Source: Candidatus Brocadiaceae bacterium
GTDB taxonomy: Bacteria > Planctomycetota > Brocadiia > SM23-32
Length of the DNA: 17,210 nucleotides
Assembly: GCA_030615435.1 (NCBI GenBank)
Contig: JAUWZH010000021.1
Location: forward strand, 1-17,210
Direction: 5' to 3'
The translations under genes and the position numbers were made by a program. This document shows, one piece after another, positions 6,213 to 14,300 of this stretch (position 1 is its first letter; each line of letters opens with the position of its first letter). The notes below the pieces were generated by a model. The model saw nothing but the letters and a program-made list of their open reading frames with translations, was not told where the DNA came from and did not search any database.

Positions 6213-8474
6213 CTACTCGGCGCTCTGCGCCCTTTCGCCCTCCTCTTCCGGGCTGTAATAACGATAGTACCTGTGGTAGTAGCCGTAGTAACGCGAGCCG
6301 TAGCCGTAGTAACCCTGTTTGCGGATGTCGAAGTTGTTGAGCACGGCGCCCCCGACCCGCGCCTGGACGCCGCGCAGCTTGTCCACGGACCTCTGCACCA
6401 CGTCCCGCGAAACTGCACCGGCTCGGATGACGAGCAGCGCCGTGGCACCCATGGACTTCACGAGCAGCGTGGGGTCTGAAAGCGTCAACGGCGGCGTGTC
6501 GAAGAGCACATAGTCGAACTCCTCGCCGCGCTGCACCAGCTCGCCGAACCGTTCCGAGGTCGTGCCGATGAGCTCGGCTGGCTTCTGCACGGAAGAGCCG
6601 CAGGTGATGATCTGGAGGTTCTCGACCTCACTCGGGCGAACGATCTTCTCCAGGCTCGCTTTGCCGGAAAGGAACTCACTGAGGCCCGGCTTCTTCTCCA
6701 TCTCGAAGACCTTGTGCACGGCGGGCTTGCGCATGTCCCCGTCCACGAGCAGCACGCGCTTTCCCGCCTGTGCGAGCATCACGGCAAGGTTCACGGCGAC
6801 GGTGGTCTTCCCCTCGCGGGGAGTGGCGCTGGTAACGACCAGGAACCGCGTGTCCTGGAAGGTCGGCGAGAACAACACGCTCGCGCGCAGCGTGCGGAAG
6901 TTCTCGGTAAGCTGGGCGCCCGGGTGCTCAGTTGCGGCGAGCACCGGCGCATTCTTGTCCTTCCCCTTGAAGCCGGCATGCATCAGCACGGCGAGCTGGT
7001 CGAGGTCCAGGCTCCGCTCCACGTCCCGGGGCGTGGCGAGCGTGGTGTCCATGTAGTCCAGGAACAGGGCGAGCCCTACCCCGGCCACCAGCCCCAGGAA
7101 CAAGGCGAGTGCCATCGTGCGGAGGCCGTGGGTTGGGGCGCGGCTGACCTCGGGTTCAGTTGTGAGGTGGTTTATGTTCACGGACTTGATGCTGGCGGCG
7201 AGGTCGGCCTCTGTGGCCTCGGTGATGATAATATCAAGCACACGCACCTTGGCTTCCGCCTTGCGCTTCAGGGCGTTGTATTTGACGAGCTTGAGGTTGA
7301 TCTGGGCGGCCCTTTTCTCCGCCCTCTCGATTTCCCGGGCCAGCGTCTCCTCCTCGGCCTGGACCGCGCCGAGCCTCTGGTGGATGGCCTCGACGGCCTC
7401 CTCGGCCTGCTTATGGATGTCCTCGCCGATGAGCGCAAGCGCGCGCTCCCCCTCCCGCATCGCGGGATGCTTCGGCCCATAGCGCATGCCGTTGAGGTCG
7501 AGCTGCCGGCGAACTTCATCGCGCTTCCGCAGGAGCTGCTCGATCCCCGGATCCTCGAGCAGGGACAGGTTCGCGGGAACGGGGTTGACCTTGTCCTCAA
7601 GTTCCTTCAGCATCTCCAGGCGGCTGGCGAGCTCGATGCGCCTGACCCGCACCTCCGCCTGACGCCCATGGAGCGTCTCAATGGTCCTCTGGAGGGCTGA
7701 GACGCCCTCTGTCATCTCCCCCTCCTCCTCCCTCTCCATGTTCGTGTAAAAAGAAATCAGTTCCTTCTCCGACTCGGTGACCTTCGTCTCGAATCCGTCC
7801 GTCTGCTTGCGGAACCACTCGATCCACCCCTCGGCGGACTTCAGTCGCCGCTCCCGCTCCTGCTCGATGAAAAGGTCCGCTATTGACTGGCAGATGGAAG
7901 AGGCGCGCTCCCAGTCCTCGGCCGTATATCTAATGCGGATGAGATTGGTGTTCTCCACGACCCGGGCCTCTATGCGGCTCTGGAGGAGCCCCGCCAGGTC
8001 GGCCGTCGAGGGCTTCTCGCCCTTCTCGCGGGATCCCCGCCGGGAGGTGGAGACGCGCTCTGTGAGCAAGGACTTGACCTTCCCCAGAAGCCCGGGCCTC
8101 GGCTCCGAGAGCCCCAGGTCCTCGTAGGAGGTCATCCCGCGCTTCTGCACCAGGCTCCTGGAGAAGTCCCAACCCCTGATGATGTGGCAGTAAGTGCTGA
8201 GCTCCTTCTCCCGGCTCATGTAGCTGCTGTAGTCCCCGGCGATCTCCTCGGGGCCCTCCCGCTGGGTCGCGCGAGCCAGCGCCGTTGCCCGGTACCTCGG
8301 CTTCGCCGACCAGACGTTGAAGGCGCCAAGAAGCAGAGCGGCAACCACAATCGTCCCCACAAGCTTGTTGTGCTGCAGGACTATGCCGATGTAGTCCTTC
8401 AGATGAGCCTGGGGCCCCGCGGGCAGCATCCGCGGCGCCGCCTGCTGGTTTTCTTGCTCGGGATTCAGAACCAT
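6213..8474 (-). CDS. wzc: Wzc-like polysaccharide co-polymerase / bacterial tyrosine (BY) kinase
   Basis: 753 residues, an inner-membrane protein controlling polymer chain length and export. Wzz-type domain: first membrane helix about residues 38-56, a long charged coiled-coil periplasmic part, second helix about 451-473. The cytoplasmic BY-kinase follows: TENFRTLRASVLFS, Walker A SATPREGKTT (about 549-558), Walker A' VLLVDGDMRKP (about 574-584), Walker B YVLFDTPP (about 655-662). The tail (about 722-740) has 11 tyrosines in 19 residues, the autophosphorylation cluster. Proteobacterial-type fusion of Wzz and kinase in one chain. The frame is open to 8543, but ATG 8474 is chosen: it has GGAGG 4 nt upstream, and longer forms would run deep into the upstream gene. 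It overlaps the end of the OPX gene by 10 nt, suggesting translational coupling. No partner phosphatase (Wzb) is in the window. Confidence 0.96.
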   Translation of the reverse strand: MVLNPEQENQQAAPRMLPAGPQAHLKDYIGIVLQHNKLVGTIVVAALLLGAFNVWSAKPRYRATALARATQREGPEEIAGDYSSYMSREKELSTYCHIIRGWDFSRSLVQKRGMTSYEDLGLSEPRPGLLGKVKSLLTERVSTSRRGSREKGEKPSTADLAGLLQSRIEARVVENTNLIRIRYTAEDWERASSICQSIADLFIEQERERRLKSAEGWIEWFRKQTDGFETKVTESEKELISFYTNMEREEEGEMTEGVSALQRTIETLHGRQAEVRVRRIELASRLEMLKELEDKVNPVPANLSLLEDPGIEQLLRKRDEVRRQLDLNGMRYGPKHPAMREGERALALIGEDIHKQAEEAVEAIHQRLGAVQAEEETLAREIERAEKRAAQINLKLVKYNALKRKAEAKVRVLDIIITEATEADLAASIKSVNINHLTTEPEVSRAPTHGLRTMALALFLGLVAGVGLALFLDYMDTTLATPRDVERSLDLDQLAVLMHAGFKGKDKNAPVLAATEHPGAQLTENFRTLRASVLFSPTFQDTRFLVVTSATPREGKTTVAVNLAVMLAQAGKRVLLVDGDMRKPAVHKVFEMEKKPGLSEFLSGKASLEKIVRPSEVENLQIITCGSSVQKPAELIGTTSERFGELVQRGEEFDYVLFDTPPLTLSDPTLLVKSMGATALLVIRAGAVSRDVVQRSVDKLRGVQARVGGAVLNNFDIRKQGYYGYGSRYYGYYHRYYRYYSPEEEGERAQSAE

Positions 8475-9580
8475 CTCTCCTCCACGTGGATCACGTCGCC
8501 GGGCTGCACCAGATCGGTCAGTTCGACGGATTGTGTTTTCCACTCCTCTCCGTCACTGCGCGTGACCTTGATCTTGCGGAGATTGCCCCGGGAGGTTTTC
8601 CAGCCGGCCATAATGATGGCCTCCCGAACGGTGAGCCCCTGTCTGAGCCGGAAGGCCCCGGGGGCCTGGACCTGACCGATGACGTAGTAAATCTCAGTGA
8701 CCTGCTCGACCGTCAGTATGTCGCCGTCCTTCAGGCTCACGTCCATGCCGACCTTGCCCTGGAAGACGTCCCGGGCGCAGAAGGTCCGCCCTCGCAGCCT
8801 GCCGGACTCAAAGCGCGAGAGGGTTACCGTGCACTTCTCATTGGACGGGCTCAAGCCCACCGAGGCGAGCAGCCGAACCAGCGGCATGTTCTCGCTCAGC
8901 GCATACGGTCCCTTCTTGTCGACATCGCCGAGGACGTAAACCTCTCCGCTCAGCTTCCGGCTGGAAGGGAACAGCACGATGTCCCGGCTGCGCAGGACGA
9001 TGTTCTCCTCCAACTCTCCCGAAAGCAGTCCAGAGCGGTTTACTTCAATGCGTTCGGTAGGTTCAGGGTTTAGCGCGTGAGGACCTTCTTCGCCGCCGGC
9101 GTGGCGCATTATCACAATGGTCTCGGAGGCATTATCGGTGGCCCCACCGCAGCGGGCGAACAGCTCCAGCAGCGTGGTGCGTTCCTGAAGCGGATAGACT
9201 CCCGGACTCCTCACCGCGCCAAGCACAAAAACATTGTGGCTCGTGCGCTGGACAACGGTGATACTGACCTGCGGGTCCACCAGGTAACCGTCCGCGTACT
9301 GCTTCTCCACCGCCTCTTTGAGCCCCGAGACGCTTAGTCCCGCCGCGTGCACGGGCCCGATGAGGGGGAAAACGACGATCCCGTCCTCGCCGACCTGACT
9401 CTTCGCGGCGAGCCCCGGCTCGTTCCAGACCGTCAGCTCCAGGACGTCACCGACGCCCACCACCGCAAAGAACGAGCCTTCAGAAGCGGTTTCCGCCCCG
9501 GCCCCGAACGCGCCGCCGGGACACAGGAGAACAAGGCAACCTACAAGCACCAACGCCAGTTCCGTCGCGATCGCTTTCAT
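8465..9580 (-). CDS. wza: Wza-like outer-membrane polysaccharide export (OPX) protein with three SLBB domains
   Basis: 371 residues. The N-terminus MKAIATELALVLVGCLVLLC followed by PGGAFGA looks like a signal peptide cut after the AFGA region; LVGC also resembles a lipobox, so a lipoprotein is possible. Poly_export domain (about 37-112) contains VGVGDVLELTVWNEPGL. Three SLBB domains follow: VFVLGAVRSPGVYPL (from 117), VYVLGDVDKKGPYAL (from 214) and YYVIGQVQAPGAFRL (from 298). The chain ends at VIHVEERWF directly after the last SLBB region, without the C-terminal helix that forms the outer-membrane pore in E. coli Wza. ATG 9580 is chosen because it starts the signal peptide; the open frame reaches ATG 9697, but those extra 39 codons are Arg/Lys-rich with lower third-position GC than neighbouring genes. 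No good ribosome site precedes 9580, so the start is less certain than the identity. Confidence 0.93.
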   Translation of the reverse strand: MKAIATELALVLVGCLVLLCPGGAFGAGAETASEGSFFAVVGVGDVLELTVWNEPGLAAKSQVGEDGIVVFPLIGPVHAAGLSVSGLKEAVEKQYADGYLVDPQVSITVVQRTSHNVFVLGAVRSPGVYPLQERTTLLELFARCGGATDNASETIVIMRHAGGEEGPHALNPEPTERIEVNRSGLLSGELEENIVLRSRDIVLFPSSRKLSGEVYVLGDVDKKGPYALSENMPLVRLLASVGLSPSNEKCTVTLSRFESGRLRGRTFCARDVFQGKVGMDVSLKDGDILTVEQVTEIYYVIGQVQAPGAFRLRQGLTVREAIIMAGWKTSRGNLRKIKVTRSDGEEWKTQSVELTDLVQPGDVIHVEERWF

Positions 9581-9716
9581 GATCTTCGCCAGGCGAACCC
9601 ACCTCTCCTCTTGCTTCAGCGGCACGGACTTTTTCTGCGCACGTGCAGGCAGAACCTGCCGCACCCGGCCAGTTCGACTGCTCCCTTTACAAAACATGAG
9701 TCTAACCCCAGCTTCC

Positions 9717-11156
9717 TCAGAAGTCCAGTTCCAGACCGAGATTTACGGAGTTCTCCGCGTAATCCCTGGAGTTCACGTTCGAGTCGTTCTGCTGGTATTG
9801 ATAGTTCAGCCTCATGCGGCACCACTCGTTCAGATCGTAGAAGGCCGAGACGTTCGCGCCGCAGAGGTCGTCCTTCCGGGCGGAGGCGCCGGGATACTCA
9901 TCGAGGGAATAGAAACCGCGCACGCCGAATCCCCACCGCCGCGTCACGTCGAACCGCGCGCCGAGAGAGGTCGAGGTCCGCTGGTAGGTGGCCCCGCTCG
10001 GGGCGTTCAGCGCCGTGACGCTCGTCTCCAGCACGGACCGGTCGGCGGTCCAGAACAGGTGTGCCCAGGTGCGGGGAGAGTACCCAACCCCGGCACGCAC
10101 GTACAGGCTGTCCTGACGGGGAAACCCGGCGGACTCGAACTCCTTCTTGCTGCATCCCACGTGGACCGTCCCGCTCAGCGGCGCCGTGGGGTCGAACCTG
10201 AGCCCTACGGACGCCGTATAGGTGTCGTTGTCGGTGTTGGGCCCGCCCACGTCCTGATTGTCCGTGCTGGCATAGCGCAGGCGTCCCTGCGCCCACACCG
10301 TGGCAGCCACCCGCCGGGACACCGTGAGCCCGAAGCCGTTGACGATGACGTTGTCGGAGCTCACGTCCGGGAAGCGCGCCTGATAACGGTCATAACTCAT
10401 GTCCAGCTCCCAGCCCCCCCAGGGCGCGTAGGTCAGCCCCAGCATCGCCGTGTCATCCTGGTACCCGGTATGTCCGCCCCCCTTGTAGCTGGCTGATACC
10501 GTGTGCAGCCCATAAACGTATCCCACTCTCGCGGTCAGGCTGCTTCTGATCTTCCATTGTCCCTCAAGGGCGATCTGGTGGTTCTCACGCTGATTCTCGC
10601 TAAACCTGTGCGGCCGGAAGAACTGCCCCCCGTAAAGCAAAGCAACCCTGCCGTTCGGTTGCGACCACGCCACCTCGAAGCGTGGGGTTACCAGCGTAGT
10701 CAGCTCGCTCTCTTTGTTGGAGGGCCCCAGGAACACGTTGTCGGTGTAGTTTTGCGACAGCGACAATCCGGCCCCGATGCTCCAGGGACCATACTTGTGG
10801 CGAGGCAGGAGCCTGCGCGGTGCAAACGTGCCGGGAAAAGTCGTTATCCGTGTGCCGGCTCCCCGGTGGGCCGCGAACCGCTGAGACGGAGCTCTCACCT
10901 CCAGAAGGGCGCTCTCGACCACCTCGGGTCGAAAGCGCTCCGCCTGTATCCGGGAGCTGACCAAGGTCTCTTCGCGCACTGCCCATTGCCCGGACAGTGC
11001 ACTCGTCACAGGTTCTTCTTCCAGCCGGGGATCCTCTCGGTCCGAAATCGCCCCTGTTACAACGCCGCTTTCTTCCCCCTCTTCTTCCGGCTCCACGCCG
11101 AGGCCGACCGCCGTCAAACCCACAAGAAGCAACGCGACCACAGCAAGTCGCCCCAT
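9717..11156 (-). CDS. outer-membrane beta-barrel protein of the exopolysaccharide operon
   Basis: 479 residues. A signal peptide (MGRLAVVALLLVGLTAVGLG, cleavage near VEPEE) is followed by an acidic, proline-containing periplasmic stretch (to about residue 125), then a long series of alternating amphipathic beta-strands to the end. The first strand GLSLSQNYTDNVFLG resembles barrel proteins of the BBP2 / exopolysaccharide-associated type. The last strand ends NSVNLGLELDF, with terminal Phe and alternating hydrophobics, the usual BAM recognition signal. ATG 11156 is preferred: AGAGG lies 9 nt upstream, whereas GTG 11162 would be only a few nt from it. It is the first gene of the export operon, 136 bp before the OPX start. 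Likely role: the outer-membrane pore for the polymer, partnering the OPX protein (inference). Confidence 0.9.
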   Translation of the reverse strand: MGRLAVVALLLVGLTAVGLGVEPEEEGEESGVVTGAISDREDPRLEEEPVTSALSGQWAVREETLVSSRIQAERFRPEVVESALLEVRAPSQRFAAHRGAGTRITTFPGTFAPRRLLPRHKYGPWSIGAGLSLSQNYTDNVFLGPSNKESELTTLVTPRFEVAWSQPNGRVALLYGGQFFRPHRFSENQRENHQIALEGQWKIRSSLTARVGYVYGLHTVSASYKGGGHTGYQDDTAMLGLTYAPWGGWELDMSYDRYQARFPDVSSDNVIVNGFGLTVSRRVAATVWAQGRLRYASTDNQDVGGPNTDNDTYTASVGLRFDPTAPLSGTVHVGCSKKEFESAGFPRQDSLYVRAGVGYSPRTWAHLFWTADRSVLETSVTALNAPSGATYQRTSTSLGARFDVTRRWGFGVRGFYSLDEYPGASARKDDLCGANVSAFYDLNEWCRMRLNYQYQQNDSNVNSRDYAENSVNLGLELDF

Positions 11157-11165
11157 CGCCACGTT

Positions 11166-11179
11166 CCTCTTTTAAGAGG
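11166..11179 (-). other. small inverted repeat overlapping the ribosome site of the beta-barrel gene
   Basis: The minus-strand mRNA reads CCUCU-UAAA-AGAGG, a 5-bp stem with a 4-nt loop, and the AGAGG arm is the presumed ribosome site of ATG 11156. It could lower translation initiation; the stem is short. Confidence 0.3.
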
Positions 11180-11181
11180 GC

Positions 11182-11348
11182 CTGCCGCCGATCAGAACCG
11201 ACTTTTCAGATGAAGCACAACATAAGACCCACCCCTCGAATGCCAGCCGGTGCGCGAGCGTTTCCGAACCCTTGCTTTGGGCTGACCCCAGCCCCCCCCC
11301 GCTTTGCCGGCGCCGAACGCACAGTCCAACTGCGAGTAGTCAACATGC
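11182..11348 (-). promoter_or_regulatory. long leader of the exopolysaccharide export operon
   Basis: From the predicted start near 11348 to ATG 11156 there are about 190 untranslated nt on the minus strand. They contain a G9 run (C9 at 11292-11300), a hairpin GGGCT-GGGGTC-AGCCC (11279-11294), a GC-palindrome near 11303-11313 and, at 11182-11189, GGCGGCAG, which differs by one base from the GGCGGTAG core of the RfaH ops element. No open frame with a ribosome site is evident. A leader like this upstream of polysaccharide genes is the usual site of action of NusG paralogues such as the one encoded at the end of this operon. Confidence 0.45.
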
Positions 11349-11354
11349 GGTTTC

Positions 11355-11384
11355 AATCTAACGGACTTCCGGCGCGTCTGTCAA
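11355..11384 (-). promoter_or_regulatory. sigma70-type promoter of the exopolysaccharide export operon
   Basis: On the minus strand TTGACA (11384-11379, consensus), an 18-bp spacer and TAGATT (11360-11355) form a good housekeeping promoter. The -35 box shares bases with the stop codon of the upstream glycosidase-like gene (11383-11381), so the operon start is packed against that gene. Some read-through from upstream is possible, as no terminator separates them. Confidence 0.65.
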
Positions 11385-14300
11385 GCTATTTGAGTTCCTT
11401 TGCCCGGACATGACTCAATGGACACACTGTGCCTGGCGCGCGTGAACCGATCGAACACCGTCGCGGTCCACGTGCCACGCCTGGCGTTGAGGGCCAGGGG
11501 CTCATCGAAGGACAGCACGCCGTTCCTCGTGCACCGCAGCCCGCTGTAGTTGAGGCGCCTCTCGCCCGCCGGGTCGGTGACCTCCACTTCAACGATGTGG
11601 TCGCCGCGCGCCGGCTTCCCCTCGGCGTTCAGCAGCGTCACCGTGAACGCCAGCCGTCCCGATTCGGCTCCGTTGGCCTCCAGCCTTGACTCGACGGGCC
11701 TCTCGGCATAGAGCCCGAGCAGGAGCCCTTCCCGTTCGCCCAGGTCAACGTCAACCTCGACCCCTTCATCGGTGCTCCTCACCTCGTGTTCCTGCATGGT
11801 GACCAGGTCGAAGGCGCAGCGGACGGGCACCAGCGGCCGGTAGAGCGTTATGCGGCTTTGCTGCCTGTCTTCGGCGTGGCTGACGGCGACGAGCACAATG
11901 GTGTCTTCGGTAAGCAGCACGTCGGCCTCTATCTCGTAGTTGCTGCTGAGGGCGTGCGGCCGGATGCCGCAGCCGAACAGGAACTCACGCACGGTGTCCT
12001 TCAGCAGGTACCGCAGTGCCGGCTGGTTCTGCTCGATGCTGCTCGAATAGAGGTCCTGGAGCTGCTGCGAGAACAGGAGCGTCTTGCCCTCCCCGAAGGT
12101 CGAGCAGCGCAGGGTGAGGTCGCCCCAGAGCGTCTCCTCCTGGCCGGTGAAGAGTTGGTCGAGCAGGGTGAGCTCCCCGCCGGTCGTGCTGTGGCCGGGG
12201 ACGCGGTCGCAGACGAGCGCCCCGCCGCGTTCGACGAAGCGAACGATCGCCGCCGCCGCATCCGGCGGGATGTAGTCGGTGTCGGGGAGCACGAAACCTT
12301 CGTAATCATCCAGCGCGCCCTCAGCCAGCGCCTGGTCGAACAGCACGTCCGCTTCGCCGAAGCAGCGGAACAGAAGCTCATAAGCGTTGAACTGCGCGGC
12401 ATGGTACGGCCAGACCGGCGGGATGGTATCGTACGGCCTGGCGTCCCGACTGTAGTAGCCCAGTCCCACGTAGCCTTCGGGCAGCCTGCGCACCGGCGGG
12501 CGGTAGATGCGGTCGTAGTGGGGGTACATCATCGCGATGTGGCTGCGAGGGCTTTCGGCCCTGTAAAGGAGGGGCGCGGCGCGCTGCACGCGGCGCACGT
12601 CTTCGGCGAAGATGTCGAACTTCTCCTCCCGGCAGTTCTGCACGTCTGTGAACGGCGTTTTGGCCATCAGGTGCAGGTACTTCGCCCCGCCGCCGATGGC
12701 CGTATAGAGCACCTCCGATGAGGAGCGGAGCGGATCGTACGGGGCCACGGGCACGTCGCGGTCGGTGACCTGGATGAAGAAGCCGACGCGCTGGTTGTTG
12801 CGCAGCCCCAAGGCGCGCCACACGCCCCACCTGTAGTGGAACTCGTTGAACTTCAGCACCTCCGAGCAGCGCCAGTGTGCGTACATGTAATTGTAGCAGT
12901 CAAACTCGCAAAAGTCGGCGTGAGGACTCCACTCCAGGTCGCTCGCCACGCAGGCCCGGGCGCTGCATTGTCCCGACCCTATCCCGCAGAACACGTGGTG
13001 CAGTTTCGGCCCCTGCGGAAACGAGTGCCATATCTCGATTCCCTTCCGGAATGCCTCCGTGCCGTAGGCAATCACCCAGTCGAAGTAGTTGCGGGTGCGC
13101 TGATCGCGCGCCTCGATGGCCTCATCCCAGGTGGGCATCGGGTGGCCGTATTTGTGCTCGAACCGATTCAGGCAGTCCTCACAGCGGCACACGTTGCCCC
13201 TGTAGAAGTGCGGCTCGTCAATGATCTCCAGCGAGGTCATGCGCGGAATGTCGCTGGCCGCCTGATACTTTGCCTCCAGGAACTCCCGCGTCGCTTCGGT
13301 GAACTCAGGGCTCAGCACGCAGGGGCGCGTGGCGTCTTCACCTTCTTCGCAGTAGAGCCCGTGGGTCTTCAGCAATGTGGCCCCGACGTACTCCCCCCAC
13401 AGGACGAACCCGTCACGCTGCGCCAGGTATTGCACGTAGCGGCTTCCGCGCGCCCTCGGCGAATCGGTCTCGTCCAACTGCAACGCGGTAGCATAGCCGT
13501 TGAAGCCCCGGCTGCGGTGGTACTCGTATACCTCCCCGATGCGCTCTTCGGTGCCCTCCCCCACGTTGGTCATCGCAACGACGGTGAAGTGCAGGTCGCG
13601 CAGAGGCTCCGTGACCAGGAAGCGCATCCGTGCCTCCTCGCCGTCGCGCTCGGCGATCGCCTCATAATGCCCCAGCTCGAGGTGCGGCACCTCGAACTCC
13701 ACGGTGCCAGGAGCCTCGGCCTGGGCGGAGAACACTTCATGCCCGTCGAAGTCCAGGACGCGGAGGGCGCACGGGGCGCGTTCTGCATCGCAAGCGATCT
13801 CGAAGGTGAGCCGTTTGCCCGGCGCCGTCACGTAAAGCCCGCGGCGCGTCGAGAGCCTGAGGGCGTCCGGGGCGCGCACCTCGACCAGCGCCTCCCGCAC
13901 GTTCGCCCAATCTGGGCCGGAGACCTCGATGCGCACCTGATGCAGGCCCCTGTCCCGGCCGCAGAACTCGCACTCGACACGGCCTCCCTCCACCCGGACG
14001 GGAATCTCCTGAGGCTCGCCCCAGACAGGCTCCCGGCCCGTGGCAAGCCATCCCTCGTCCGCCGAGGCCACCGTCGCGCTCGCCGCTGCATCGGTCCCTG
14101 CTTGCGACGCGAGCTCCAGGGAGAAGGTGCGGGAGCCGCCCACGCCGAGCGGGGTTCGGTTCATCTCCGTCCTCTCTATCACCAGGTCCCCGTCTCGCCT
14201 CATGAGCCACGAGAGCGCCTGCCGGGTCAACTCGCTCCAGCCCGGCGTGAAGAACGCGCCGCTTTGCTCAGCCCCGTCGGGATAGGTGGCGATGATGACC

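Noticed and set aside
6714..7700. A 328-codon plus-strand frame opposite wzc
   Set aside because: Antisense shadow; the wzc frame has all family motifs across this stretch.
9581..9697. N-terminal extension of the OPX protein from ATG 9697
   Set aside because: The extra 39 codons have lower third-position GC than the gene body, would place a basic stretch before the signal peptide, and the possible GAGGAAG site is about 14 nt away. Not fully excluded.
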